Below the pieces are notes generated by a model. That model worked only from the letters and a program-made list of their open reading frames with translations, made no database searches and had not been told where the DNA came from. Position numbers and translations under genes: made by a program. Below, piece by piece: positions 1-8,740 of a stretch of 64,000 nucleotides of DNA; position 1 is the first letter of the stretch; every line of letters begins with the position of its first letter. The stretch spans positions 3,410,001 to 3,474,000 of the forward strand of contig CBDBHH010000005.1 of the NCBI GenBank assembly GCA_965205535.1. Reading direction: 5' to 3'. The stretch comes from UBA8079 sp965205535. Its GTDB lineage: Bacteria > Pseudomonadota > Alphaproteobacteria > UBA6615.

Positions 1-139
1 CGAGGAAAGCAAGCCGGCGACAGAGGCCGTTTCGGCCGAAGCCGCGCCGGCGGCAGACGCATCGAAATCCGATGAGCCTGCAAGCGAAGCACCGGCCGAC
101 GAAGCGCCGGCTGCTGAGAGCGAAGGGGAGAAAGAATAA
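1..139 (+). CDS. rpsF: 30S ribosomal protein S6, C-terminal tail (partial)
   Basis: Only the last 45 codons are present. They encode a tail made almost entirely of Ala, Glu, Pro, Ser and Asp, ending in GEKE. The identification rests on context: the stop overlaps the rpsR start by one base (TAATG), and the order S6-S18-DUF2232-L9 is standard in Alphaproteobacteria. S6 binds S18 and 16S rRNA in the small subunit, and alphaproteobacterial S6 often carries acidic low-complexity extensions. The ribosomal fold itself lies outside the window, so the call is inference from neighbours and tail composition. Confidence 0.75.
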   Translation, partial: EESKPATEAVSAEAAPAADASKSDEPASEAPADEAPAAESEGEKE

Positions 140-408
140 TGGCTATGGGACCCCGCACCGGTGGTGGTGGTGGCGGTGGAGGCGGCCGACGCCCCTTCTT
201 CCGTCGTCGCAAGACATGTCCGTTCTCGGGCGCAAACGCACCGCGGATCGACTACAAGGACACGAAACTGCTGTCCCGGTACATTTCCGAACGCGGCAAG
301 ATCGTGCCGAGCCGGATAACCGCCGTCTCGGCCAAGAAGCAACGTGAACTGTCTCGTGCCATCAAACGTGCACGGTTCATGGCGTTGCTTCCCTACGTCG
401 TCGACTGA
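139..408 (+). CDS. rpsR: 30S ribosomal protein S18
   Basis: The 89-residue protein has a Gly-rich N terminus followed by the S18 core: a CPFSG segment, then IDYKD, LLSRYISERGKI, and a basic end with SRAIKRARFMALLPYV. It is a primary 16S rRNA binding protein that pairs with S6 on the platform of the 30S subunit. Length is slightly above the usual 75-85 residues because of the poly-Gly stretch. The start overlaps the rpsF stop, so translation is coupled. A perfect hairpin follows the stop codon. Confidence 0.97.
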   Translation: MAMGPRTGGGGGGGGGRRPFFRRRKTCPFSGANAPRIDYKDTKLLSRYISERGKIVPSRITAVSAKKQRELSRAIKRARFMALLPYVVD

Positions 409-420
409 CGACTGACAGGC

Positions 421-443
421 CGGATGCCATCAGGCATCCGTTT
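421..443 (+). terminator. hairpin after rpsR, possible terminator or attenuator
   Basis: An 8-bp perfect inverted repeat (CGGATGCC / GGCATCCG) with loop ATCA is followed by TTT. It sits 12 bases after the rpsR stop and just before the DUF2232 gene. The T-run is short, so it may only partly reduce read-through from the ribosomal genes to the membrane protein and L9. Confidence 0.5.
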
Positions 444-448
444 GGAAC

Positions 449-1417
449 ATGGCAATGATCAACACCGTCCGACCCTATGCCTTAACGCTCAGCGCTGGTG
501 CGCTGGCGGCGCTGCTGTTCGCAGTTCCGTTCGCGTTCGGGATCGACGCGGCCGCACCCCTTACCCTGACGGGCATCCCTTTGATGGCCGCAGGACTGGG
601 AATTGGTGTGATCGCGGCAGCGGGCGCAGGCCTCACCGGGCTTGTGGTCGTGACAGGGATCGTTCTGGCGCTCGCGCTGGGGCCGGAGCAGTCATTTCTG
701 TTCGCGTTCTTGTTTGCGGCACCGATCGTATTCGCCGTGCACATGCTGGGGCGTTCACGTACCTCGTCGCTGGGTGACATCGAGTGGCAACCGCCGCTGA
801 CGGTGATGGCCTGGCTTCTCGCGGCGGCGATCGCCGTGATGATCATCTTCGGTCTGATGGTGATCAAGGGCGACACGGATCTCCTGGTTCTGACCCGAAC
901 GTTTCTGGAACCGGCGCTCACGGGAATTTTTCCCGAGTTCGGCCTGTTCCGGATCCGGTCAATGGTCAACACGCTCGCCCCGATTTTCCCGGGCGCAGTT
1001 TTAGCGGTCTGGATGTTGTTGCTCGCGATCTCCACTGCAGGCGCCATTGCCCTGCTCCACAATCGCGGCGCACTGGGACGGCCGACGCCGCACATGGAAG
1101 ACCTCCGGACCCCGCTTTGGGTGCCGGTTGCCTTCATCGTGGCACTGCTGGTCGCTTGGGCGGGAGACGGCAACTACGCCTATCTCGGCCAGAATGCGGC
1201 AATTGCCATTTTCGTCCCGATGTTCCTCGTGGGGATCGGAACGTTCCATGCAATCGCACGACGCACGCCAATTACCATCGTAATTCTTGCCGTATTTTAC
1301 GGTTTTCTAATCGTCTTCCCGCCGTTGAGTGCGCCAGTTGCACTGATCGGTGTGGTGGATCAGATACTCGGTCTTCGCCGGCGCACCGGAATGGTGCGAT
1401 CCGGCCAGGAGGTATGA
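449..1417 (+). CDS. DUF2232 (YybS-like) multi-pass membrane protein
   Basis: The protein has 322 residues with about eight hydrophobic segments, starting with a long one at residues 7-30 and ending with one near 270-300. The family is found between rpsR and rplI in many Alphaproteobacteria, as here: it starts 40 bases after rpsR and ends 1 base before rplI. Function is unknown; distant relatives are YybS-like membrane proteins. No catalytic motif is visible. The ATG at 449 gives a short cytoplasmic lead before the first membrane segment. Confidence 0.85.
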   Translation: MAMINTVRPYALTLSAGALAALLFAVPFAFGIDAAAPLTLTGIPLMAAGLGIGVIAAAGAGLTGLVVVTGIVLALALGPEQSFLFAFLFAAPIVFAVHMLGRSRTSSLGDIEWQPPLTVMAWLLAAAIAVMIIFGLMVIKGDTDLLVLTRTFLEPALTGIFPEFGLFRIRSMVNTLAPIFPGAVLAVWMLLLAISTAGAIALLHNRGALGRPTPHMEDLRTPLWVPVAFIVALLVAWAGDGNYAYLGQNAAIAIFVPMFLVGIGTFHAIARRTPITIVILAVFYGFLIVFPPLSAPVALIGVVDQILGLRRRTGMVRSGQEV

Positions 1418-1418
1418 C

Positions 1419-2132
1419 ATGGATGTAATTCTTCTCGAACGTATCGAAAAACTCGGCCAGATGGGTGACATCGTCACCGTAAAATCCGGCTATGCCCGCA
1501 ATTTTCTGCTCCCGCAGAAAAAGGCACTGCGCGCCACCGATGGCAATCGGGAGCAGTTTGAAGCCCAGCGTACTCAGCTTGAGGCCGATAACCTCCAGCG
1601 GCGCCAGGAAGCCGAAGCCGTAGCCGGCAAAATCGAGGTTCTCGATGTGACACTGATCCGCCAGGCGGGCGACAGCGGCCAGCTCTATGGCTCGGTCAGC
1701 GCGCGCGACATTGCCGACGTGGTCACAGAAAACGGTGTCACGGTCGGTCGCGGTCAGATCTTGCTCGACCGGGCGATCAAGGAGCTGGGTCTTCACCCGA
1801 TCCGTATCTCCCTGCACCCGGAAGTTTCCGTTGAGCTGACCGTCAATATCGCCCGCACCGAGGACGAAGCGGCGACCCAGCGCGAACATGGGCAGTCGAT
1901 CACGCAGATCGCCGAAGATGCCGAGGCAGCCGAAAATGCCGTGGCATTGGCCGATGAAGCGTTGGCCGTCGCCGACGACAAATCGGCCGAGGCCGAGGCC
2001 ATCGAAGGCATGGTCGAGGAAGAAGTCGCCGAGCGCGTCGCGGGTGAAGCATCCGAAAGCGAGGATTCCGCCGACGATGAAGAGGCTACGGATTCGGACG
2101 CGGACAGCGAGACCGAAGAGGTCACGTCCTAA
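1419..2132 (+). CDS. rplI: 50S ribosomal protein L9 with long acidic C-terminal extension
   Basis: The 237-residue protein starts MDVILLERIEKLGQMGD, with the L9 signature VKSGYARNFLLPQKKA, a central helix (about 45-75) and a C-terminal rRNA-binding domain ending near residue 150. L9 proteins are normally about 150 residues. The remaining ~85 residues are a tail of Ala, Glu, Asp and Ser with no predicted fold. L9 binds 23S rRNA near the base of the L1 stalk. An AGGAGG ribosome binding site precedes the ATG, and the upstream DUF2232 gene stops 1 base before. The S6 tail upstream has a similar composition. Confidence 0.96.
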   Translation: MDVILLERIEKLGQMGDIVTVKSGYARNFLLPQKKALRATDGNREQFEAQRTQLEADNLQRRQEAEAVAGKIEVLDVTLIRQAGDSGQLYGSVSARDIADVVTENGVTVGRGQILLDRAIKELGLHPIRISLHPEVSVELTVNIARTEDEAATQREHGQSITQIAEDAEAAENAVALADEALAVADDKSAEAEAIEGMVEEEVAERVAGEASESEDSADDEEATDSDADSETEEVTS

Positions 2133-2215
2133 ACGCAAATCCGTGTTTTGCCCCTCGATGCATGTTTTGCTAGATTTTCCCTGCGTCGTAATTTTTTGGC
2201 AAAACGGGGGATACG

Positions 2216-3457
2216 ATGCTTCTGGCACGGTTTCTCGACGGGATTATCAAAGAGGGCGATTTCGGCCTGATTGATGCAGGGGGGAAGACACACCGTTTTG
2301 GCAACGGTGCGGCTCCCTGCGTCACAATTCGCCTGCAAGATCGTGCGACCGAACGCCGGCTGCTGATGCGGCCGCGCCTTGCTGCCGGTGAAGCCTATAT
2401 GGACGGCACCCTGACGATCGAAGAGGGTACGCTCTACGATTTGATCGATATTATCGGCCGCAATATCGAAACCTTCGAGGGCCATTGGTTCTCGGACTTT
2501 TCAGCCACCCTCAGCAGACTGTTCCGTCGCATCCAGCAGTATAATCCGGTTGGTAAGGCGCAAAAGAACGTCGCCCATCACTACGACCTGTCGGACGATC
2601 TCTACGACCTGTTCCTGGATCCAGACCGGCAATATTCCTGCGCCTATTTCGACGGGTCACATGATGACCTCGATCGCGCCCAGCACGACAAGAAACGCCA
2701 TATCGCGGCCAAGCTGCTGCTCAACAAGCCGGGCATGAAAGTCCTCGACATCGGCTCGGGCTGGGGCGGCATGGCCCTCTATCTGGCCCAGACCACGGGA
2801 GCCGACGTGACGGGCGTCACCCTGTCCAAGGAGCAGCACAAAGTCAGCCAGCAACGCGCCGCCGATGCCGGGCTCTCCGACCAGGTCCGGTTCAAGCTTC
2901 AGGACTACCGCGACGAGCCGGAAACCTTCGACCGAATTGTCTCGGTCGGCATGTTCGAGCATGTGGGTGCCGTTCACTTCGCGGAATATTTCCGCAAGGC
3001 CAAACAGCTCCTCTCGGATGACGGTGTCTTTCTTCTGCATTCGATCGGGCGCATGGAGCCGCCGGGGAACACCAACCCCTGGCTACGCAAGTACATCTTC
3101 CCGGGCGGCTACACGCCGGCGCTATCCGAAACCCTCGCGGCCATCGAGAAGGCGGGCCTGTGGGTTACGGACATCGAGATATTGCGGCTGCACTATGCCG
3201 ATACGCTGCATCTTTGGTACAACCGCTTCATGGACCAACGCGAAAAGGCGCTGGAACTCTATGACGAGCGTTTCTGCCGGATGTGGGAGTTTTACCTGAT
3301 CGGCTGCGAGATTGCCTTCCGGCGGATGGGCCAGATGGTCTTCCAGATCCAGATCGCCAAGAAGCAGGACGCTGTCCCCCTCACCCGCGACTACATCACC
3401 GATTGGGAGCGGACGAAGGCCAGCGAAAACTACGAGGGGACAAAGGCGGCGGAATGA
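2216..3457 (+). CDS. cfa: cyclopropane-fatty-acyl-phospholipid synthase
   Basis: The 413-residue enzyme transfers a methylene group from S-adenosylmethionine to double bonds of phospholipid acyl chains, at the cytoplasmic membrane. The SAM site VLDIGSGWGG is near residue 177; it is preceded by HYDLSDDLYDLFLD and the conserved QYSCAYF, and followed by MFEHVG. The N-terminal ~120 residues are the lipid-binding region of the family. Length matches E. coli Cfa (382) and related enzymes. It follows rplI after 83 bases, so it probably has its own promoter. Confidence 0.95.
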   Translation: MLLARFLDGIIKEGDFGLIDAGGKTHRFGNGAAPCVTIRLQDRATERRLLMRPRLAAGEAYMDGTLTIEEGTLYDLIDIIGRNIETFEGHWFSDFSATLSRLFRRIQQYNPVGKAQKNVAHHYDLSDDLYDLFLDPDRQYSCAYFDGSHDDLDRAQHDKKRHIAAKLLLNKPGMKVLDIGSGWGGMALYLAQTTGADVTGVTLSKEQHKVSQQRAADAGLSDQVRFKLQDYRDEPETFDRIVSVGMFEHVGAVHFAEYFRKAKQLLSDDGVFLLHSIGRMEPPGNTNPWLRKYIFPGGYTPALSETLAAIEKAGLWVTDIEILRLHYADTLHLWYNRFMDQREKALELYDERFCRMWEFYLIGCEIAFRRMGQMVFQIQIAKKQDAVPLTRDYITDWERTKASENYEGTKAAE

Positions 3458-3514
3458 GCCTGCCTGCGCGCCAAGGTCGATTTCATGGCCAATAAGCAGC
3501 GGCAACGTTAGCTG

Positions 3515-4669
3515 ATGCCAATTGTGGATGGCTCACTGCTCCCCTTACTGCTTCTTGGAGCGCTCGTTCTTTACTACTACCTGTCTTGGGTATGGGTAGG
3601 ACGAGACCCGGACATGACCTCCGTTGCCCGACGGTCCCAGGTTCCTGATGACCTGTCTCCTCTCTTGGCCGGCTTTGTGTATCATCGCGGTTTCGGGCAA
3701 AGCTTCCGCGGCGTCGATGCTCTGGCCATCACGCTGACCTCGCTCGCGGCGAAAGGTCTGGTCACGGTCACCGAGAATCACGACCATCACTACACGATCC
3801 AGACGAACAACCTGCCTGCTCAGGACCTGCCCCTCGGGGAACGCGTGCTGATGGAGTCACTTTTCACGGAACAGATTCGCGAGGTCACCATCAGCGAGGC
3901 ATTCGACCCCCACATCGAACAAGCGATGAATGCGGTCAAGAACGCTGTGGAGGAAGAGTATGGGCGCACGCACCTGCGGCAAAATCGCGCCCTCTGGTAT
4001 GCCGGCGCCGGACTCGCATCGCTGGTGATAATTGTTACGCTCCTTCCCGACGCGCCGACCATGAGCGCCGACGCCCCGCTCTTTACCGCCGCGGCATACA
4101 CGCTCCCGGCAGTCATTGGCCTCTATGGTGTCATGCACCGGGGCGTGGTGCCTGCGAGCATCAGCACCATTGCCCGGGTGGTCGTGTTCGCCTGGCTGTT
4201 ATTCGTGCTGAACGCCATGCTGCTCGACTTGGCATCCGTGACGTTCACGCGACCCGGAACGTTCGATTGGGGTGTCAGTGTGGCCGCTATCCTATTGACG
4301 ATCGCCTTCCGGCATTGGCTGACTGCGCCGACACGGATCGGCGGTCGGGTACTCGCGATCGTCGAAGGATACAGACAATATCTCGTGATGCCGGAGACCG
4401 ACCGTCAGAAACTCTCTGGCCAGACGTCCGACGGCGCGCAAGACAACCACTCCCGACACTGGGCTTACGCCTTGGCTCTGGATGCCGAAGAAACCTGGCA
4501 ATACAGGTTTAAACTCCGCCTTTCATTTGCTTCATCAAAGGCACCACAAGCCGCTCGCCGCTACCCCATCGGTTGGTTCCGCGAACGCGGTTTCGGAACC
4601 CGACCCGGTGTCAGCGAACAACAGGCACCTAAACCCGAAGCTTCCGATGATCATGGTTCTGATCATTAG
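3515..4669 (+). CDS. DUF2207-like membrane protein lacking the usual N-terminal domain
   Basis: The 384-residue protein opens with a membrane segment (about 7-25) and then WVWVGRDPDM, followed by a soluble region with ALAITLTSLAAKGLVTV. This matches the cytoplasmic half of DUF2207 (YciQ-like) proteins. Three to four further membrane segments lie at about 155-270, then a loop with an RYPIGWF end. DUF2207 proteins normally carry a signal peptide and an extracytoplasmic beta-rich domain of about 200 residues before this point; here only 57 bases separate the start from cfa, so that domain is absent. Function is unknown. The reading frame is intact. Confidence 0.65.
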   Translation: MPIVDGSLLPLLLLGALVLYYYLSWVWVGRDPDMTSVARRSQVPDDLSPLLAGFVYHRGFGQSFRGVDALAITLTSLAAKGLVTVTENHDHHYTIQTNNLPAQDLPLGERVLMESLFTEQIREVTISEAFDPHIEQAMNAVKNAVEEEYGRTHLRQNRALWYAGAGLASLVIIVTLLPDAPTMSADAPLFTAAAYTLPAVIGLYGVMHRGVVPASISTIARVVVFAWLLFVLNAMLLDLASVTFTRPGTFDWGVSVAAILLTIAFRHWLTAPTRIGGRVLAIVEGYRQYLVMPETDRQKLSGQTSDGAQDNHSRHWAYALALDAEETWQYRFKLRLSFASSKAPQAARRYPIGWFRERGFGTRPGVSEQQAPKPEASDDHGSDH

Positions 4670-4705
4670 TCTCAGATTTATCGACGACGAACGAAAGCAA
4701 ACCAA

Positions 4706-5161
4706 ATGCCCGAAATCTATGTCGATGCCGACGCCTGCCCGGTGAAGGACGAGATCGTTCGGGTTGCCGAGCGTCACCAACTGCACGTTCATCTCGTCTC
4801 GAACAGCGGTATGTTCGGGTTCCACGGGCACCCGCTGGTCACCCAGACGGTCGTGGCTGACGGCGCAGACGTGGCAGACGACTGGATCGCCGAGCGCATC
4901 GACGCCGGGGACATCGTCGTCACCCAGGACATCCCGCTGGCCGACCGCTGCATCAAGAAAGACGCCCGCGCACTCCGCCCCAATGGCAAGGCCCTCGACA
5001 AGGCCTCGATTGGCATGGCGCTCGCAACACGGGATTTGATGACCGACCTGCGCTCGGCCGGGGAGACCACCCGCGGTCCTCGTGCCTTCGCCAAACAAGA
5101 CCGGTCGAATTTCCTGCAAGCCCTGGAAACGACGATCCAGGCGAGCCTCCGCAACATCTAG
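4706..5161 (+). CDS. YaiI/YqxD family protein (DUF188)
   Basis: The 151-residue protein starts MPEIYVDADACPVKDEI, with SNSGMFGFHGHP, VVTQDIPLADRCIKK and a C-terminal FLQALE motif. These are the diagnostic segments of the YaiI/YqxD family, which has a PIN/NYN-nuclease-like fold with conserved acidic residues (D8, D10 and the D of QDIPLAD). The biochemical role is not established. It stands alone, and its stop shares the palindromic CTAG with the stop of the convergent repeat-protein gene. Confidence 0.93.
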   Translation: MPEIYVDADACPVKDEIVRVAERHQLHVHLVSNSGMFGFHGHPLVTQTVVADGADVADDWIAERIDAGDIVVTQDIPLADRCIKKDARALRPNGKALDKASIGMALATRDLMTDLRSAGETTRGPRAFAKQDRSNFLQALETTIQASLRNI

Positions 5162-6879
5162 TAATGCGGTAACGCGATACCGATGACCTGAAAATCAAGC
5201 GGCGCGGTTTTCGGCAAGATTACCTCCAGTGTCACGCCGCGTTCTTCGCGCTCGACTTGTTCCTGCTCGGCCGCGATGTTCGGAACACCGGTGAGGTTTG
5301 CATCGACCGTTCCGGCGTTCGGCGTCAGAGCAACCGGATAGCCTGTGGTCTGGTTACGCGGGCCGGTCCAATTCGGGAACGCGACAAACCCCGGTTTTTG
5401 GCCCGGAACCGCGATCGGCTGCGCAACGGGCACCGGATAGCCTGTGTTCGGGTTACGCGGTCCAAGCCAGTTCGGAAACGGTACAAGCGCCGCGTGAATC
5501 ACCGGTGACGCGATCTGTGCCGGCGTCGGAACCGGATATCCCGTTGCGGGATTACGAGTTCCGGTCCAGTTCGGAAATGCCTGGTAGCCCGGCAAGACGC
5601 TCGGCGTGGCTTGCGGTGTCGCCGTCGGGACCTGGTTCGGCGCGACGATCGGCGTCGGCGTTTGCTGCGGCGTCGCCGTCGGGGTCGGGTTTGGCGTGGC
5701 AAACGGCGTCGGTGTGGCTTGCGGCGTGACTGTCGGCACCCGGTTCGGGGTGGCAAACGGCGTCGGCGTGGCCTGCGGCGTCGCCGTCGGCACTTGGTTC
5801 GGCGCGACGATCGGCGTCGGCGTTTGCTGCGGCGTCGCCGTCGGGGTCGGGTTTGGCGTGGCGAACGGCGTCGGTGTGGCCTGCGGCGTGACCGTCGGCA
5901 CCCGGTTCGGGGTGGCAAACGGCGTCGGCGTGGCCTGCGGCGTCGCCGTCGGCACCTGGTTCGGCGCGACGATCGGCGTCGGTGTGGCCTGCGGCGTGAC
6001 TGTCGGCACCCGGTTCGGGGTGGCGAACGGCGTCGGTGTGGCCTGCGGCGTGACCGTCGGCACCCGGTTCGGGGTGGCAAATGGCGTCGGCGTGGCTTGC
6101 GGCGTCGCCGTCGGGGTCGGGTTTGGCGTGGCGAACGGCGTCGGTGTGGCCTGCGGCGTGACTGTCGGCACCCGGTTCGGGGTGGCAAACGGCGTCGGCG
6201 TGGCTTGCGGTGTCGCCGTCGGGACCTGGTTCGGCGCGACGATCGGCGTCGGCGTTTGCTGCGGCGTCAATACCGGTGCGGCTGTCGGTGTCTGACCCGG
6301 GGTCAGGATCGGCGATTGAAATGGGACCGGTTGAATGAACGTTGGAACGGGATACCCCGTGTTCGGGTTCCGCGCACCGGTGTAATTCGGATAATCCACG
6401 AACCCCGGTTTTAGTGGCGGTGCAGTCACGCTCGCGATCTGGGGCGGTGCAATGGTTTGCGGAACTGTTGGTGCAACCACGACAGGGGTCTTGGGAACGG
6501 GGAAACCGGTATCCGGGTTTCGAGGACCCTGATAGTTCGGGAACGCGGAAAATCCCGGCTTCAACGGTGGCGCCGTATTTCCGTATATTTTTGGCGGGAT
6601 GGCCAGCGGCAACGCCGTCGGTTCCAACATCTTGATCGGTGTCGGTACGGCAAAATTTGTCGGCGCGTGGTTACTCGTAGCAGGGTGATTTACGACAGGC
6701 GTGGTGGTGGTCTGCCCACAACCGCCATGGTTCTTACACCAACCCCAGGCATGACCGGACGGATGCCCGCCATGGGGGTTGGCCACGCTCGCTGTCGCAA
6801 AGAAAATCAACGGAATCGCCGACAAAAGAGCCAGCATCAATCGCACGGCATTCCGCCCATCGCCGGGTGCTTCCAACAT
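5158..6879 (-). CDS. exported Pro/Thr repeat protein with two repeat families
   Basis: I do not recognise this 573-residue protein. The start at 6879 is chosen because a GGAGGACGAAAG site precedes the ATG; a hydrophobic signal segment follows (LMLALLSAIPLIFFATASVA), then a His/Gly/Trp/Cys patch. Two repeat types fill the rest. The first is a PNW-x-G-x-RNP-x-TG-x-PVP motif in five copies, two N-terminal and three C-terminal. The second is a block of twelve tandem 18-residue units of the form TPTPxxxPNxxPTxTPQ at the centre. The last ~45 residues are non-repetitive and acidic. It lies 157 bases downstream of a TpsB transporter on the same strand, suggesting a surface or secreted role, but no TPS or haemagglutinin domain is visible. 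Confidence 0.75.
   Translation of the reverse strand: MLEAPGDGRNAVRLMLALLSAIPLIFFATASVANPHGGHPSGHAWGWCKNHGGCGQTTTTPVVNHPATSNHAPTNFAVPTPIKMLEPTALPLAIPPKIYGNTAPPLKPGFSAFPNYQGPRNPDTGFPVPKTPVVVAPTVPQTIAPPQIASVTAPPLKPGFVDYPNYTGARNPNTGYPVPTFIQPVPFQSPILTPGQTPTAAPVLTPQQTPTPIVAPNQVPTATPQATPTPFATPNRVPTVTPQATPTPFATPNPTPTATPQATPTPFATPNRVPTVTPQATPTPFATPNRVPTVTPQATPTPIVAPNQVPTATPQATPTPFATPNRVPTVTPQATPTPFATPNPTPTATPQQTPTPIVAPNQVPTATPQATPTPFATPNRVPTVTPQATPTPFATPNPTPTATPQQTPTPIVAPNQVPTATPQATPSVLPGYQAFPNWTGTRNPATGYPVPTPAQIASPVIHAALVPFPNWLGPRNPNTGYPVPVAQPIAVPGQKPGFVAFPNWTGPRNQTTGYPVALTPNAGTVDANLTGVPNIAAEQEQVEREERGVTLEVILPKTAPLDFQVIGIALPHY
5608..6255 (-). repeat. twelve tandem 54-bp repeats inside the exported protein gene
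   Basis: Twelve in-frame 54-bp units encode 18-residue repeats of three types: TPTPIVAPNQVPTATPQ (I), TPTPFATPNRVPTVTPQ (R) and TPTPFATPNPTPTATPQ (P). In protein order they read I R P R R I R P I R P I, so there is a higher-order unit of three repeats (162 bp, I-R-P). Near-identity at the DNA level suggests recent expansion and likely length variation between strains. Confidence 0.95.
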
Positions 6880-7036
6880 CTTTCGTCCTCCAACCATCAG
6901 AAAAACAGGACACCCTGGAGCCACAACCGGAGATCACCGGAACCGTAGTCGGCCGCATGGCCGGTCAACTTCTCTCCCGGGCTGGTCGCAAGCTGATACC
7001 CGAGCGCAGCGTGGACAAATCCGCGCTCAAGCCAGT

Positions 7037-8638
7037 TTATATTCGCGCTGACACCAACACTGTTCGGTCGTAATTGAAATTGGTTTGCCCCACCGGCGTG
7101 GTGTGAAACTGATCCCCTACGAGATGGTCGTAGAAGACGGAAAACTGCCAGTCGGCACCCATTGCTAACTGGGGCACGTCATAGCGAAGGTCGGTACTGA
7201 CAGACTGGCAACGATCCGCGCTGCCTTCCCCCACCGGATAACCACGGTTCGTGAACGGCCCACCGACCGTGCACTGATAGGTCCCTTCCAGGTTCTGGCT
7301 CCCGGCCAGGGCCGTCGCGCGGGTAAACCATGAGAGCGGGCCGGATATGTTCTGAAGGTGCTCGCCCTTGAGTTCGACGGCCAGAAACCCACCGTCGGTA
7401 CTGAAGCTGTCATCACCGGCGGTGTGATCGACATTTCCCGCATGAACACGTGCCGAATAGGTCGTAATCGCCGGGGCGAATGTTACGGATGCAAAGTCAC
7501 CGTGCACAGCCAGTTCCACGGCATCAATTGTGCGCTCGGATGTCGCGAGCCCTGCCTCCGCGTCCGTATGGAGACTGCGCTCAATTTTGCCCGTGATGTA
7601 GGTGTTTTTCGTCGTCCGGCGCACCAGCGGAAAACTGACTTCGGCGGCAACTTGCAAGCCATCGCCGGAGCCGTCAAAGACGGCATAGTCGTCGACCAAT
7701 GTATAATCGAACCAGGAGCCAAGAAGCTTTGCCGTTAAGCCGTTGTTGCCAACCGGCACCAGGACTTCGCCGAAGATGTACTTTTGTCCCCGCCCCGAGG
7801 TGGACCCACCTGCCGTGAAGCTTTCATTCTCACCCGCGAGATTTTCCAACGTCGCTGTTGCGGTCGCACGATTTGACCCGAAGCCATGGAAACCGAAATT
7901 GTCGGCGGATAAAGATGCGGCCACGGGCGGTGTTTCAACCAGCTCAACCGAAATTCGCGCTGTTCCCACCTGGATTCCGGGAAATAGTCTGGCGCTGACA
8001 CTCACCCCGGGCAAATCGTTCACGAGAAGCAATGCGCGCTCGTAGTCAGCCAGCGCAATCAACCCGGCTTCGTGAATTTCACGTGTCAGAATGGCGCGAA
8101 CATACTCGGTGCGTGTGCGCGCGGTCTCGTTCGCCACGATAAGGCCGTCTGTTTCCAGACGCCCCTCAAACACGAGGATATGGACAATCCCGTCAACGAC
8201 CTGTTGCGGTGGGACCACTGCGCGCGCAACGAAAAGGCCGCGCGCATGATAAATTTCCGCAATATTTGCTGCGGCCGCACCTAGATCCCTGATCGAGTTT
8301 TGACGATCGACAAACGCCGTCAGTTGCTGACCAAGTGTCGCGTCGTCGATCTGCGTGTTACCCGTAAATCGAAACCCCCGGACCAGCACCCTGGTTTGCG
8401 GCAGCTCAGGTTCGGCCACGCCAGGCGCAAACCGGGGTTGTTGGCGCAACAGAAATGATTCTTCGTCTGTGACTGCTTCCGCATCGATGTTCGACAGACG
8501 GTCGGGCTGGATCGTTCGCAAAATTTGACCAACGTTAAGGGATCGCCGATCAACGGATTGCGCATCCGCGCCCGCGACACCCAAAAGCAGACCCACGGCC
8601 AATGTTGCCGAGATCAATCTCGCAATACGCAAACTCAC
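7037..8638 (-). CDS. TpsB/ShlB-type outer-membrane transporter with POTRA domain
   Basis: The protein has a signal peptide (RLISATLAVGLLLGVAGADA), a Pro/Arg-rich linker, and a POTRA domain around 85-165 with VRGFRFTGNTQI and YHARGLFVARAVVPPQ. A second POTRA-like part contains DLPGVSVSARLFPG, and a C-terminal beta-barrel of about 300 residues ends in the strand VLVSARI. This is the architecture of two-partner-secretion transporters (FhaC/ShlB). The start at 8638 (GTG, 533 residues) is chosen because a GGGGAG site lies 9 bases upstream and it gives a clean signal peptide; an upstream in-frame GTG at 8689 lacks a good site. A matching TpsA is not seen; the repeat protein gene follows. Confidence 0.85.
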   Translation of the reverse strand: MSLRIARLISATLAVGLLLGVAGADAQSVDRRSLNVGQILRTIQPDRLSNIDAEAVTDEESFLLRQQPRFAPGVAEPELPQTRVLVRGFRFTGNTQIDDATLGQQLTAFVDRQNSIRDLGAAAANIAEIYHARGLFVARAVVPPQQVVDGIVHILVFEGRLETDGLIVANETARTRTEYVRAILTREIHEAGLIALADYERALLLVNDLPGVSVSARLFPGIQVGTARISVELVETPPVAASLSADNFGFHGFGSNRATATATLENLAGENESFTAGGSTSGRGQKYIFGEVLVPVGNNGLTAKLLGSWFDYTLVDDYAVFDGSGDGLQVAAEVSFPLVRRTTKNTYITGKIERSLHTDAEAGLATSERTIDAVELAVHGDFASVTFAPAITTYSARVHAGNVDHTAGDDSFSTDGGFLAVELKGEHLQNISGPLSWFTRATALAGSQNLEGTYQCTVGGPFTNRGYPVGEGSADRCQSVSTDLRYDVPQLAMGADWQFSVFYDHLVGDQFHTTPVGQTNFNYDRTVLVSARI

Positions 8639-8740
8639 GCGCCATGGCTCCCCGATACACCCAACTACCAAAACCAGTAGCGGGGTCACCTGCGGCGCGC
8701 AACCAGCAATGTGCGGCGTGAAAACGCCGGATAACCGTAC

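Noticed and set aside
5608..6255. Possible CRISPR-like array
   Set aside because: The units are directly adjacent with no spacers and stay in frame, so this is a coding repeat.
5606..6414. Long plus-strand open frames rich in Gly/Val or Arg over the tandem repeats
   Set aside because: They are antisense readings of the 54-bp repeats of the exported protein. Periodic codons keep all frames open; there is no start site or family.
8714..8729. Hairpin CGGCGT-GAAA-ACGCCG downstream of the quinone reductase start region
   Set aside because: There is no T-run on either strand and it lies between a gene end and start on the minus strand; not supported as a terminator.
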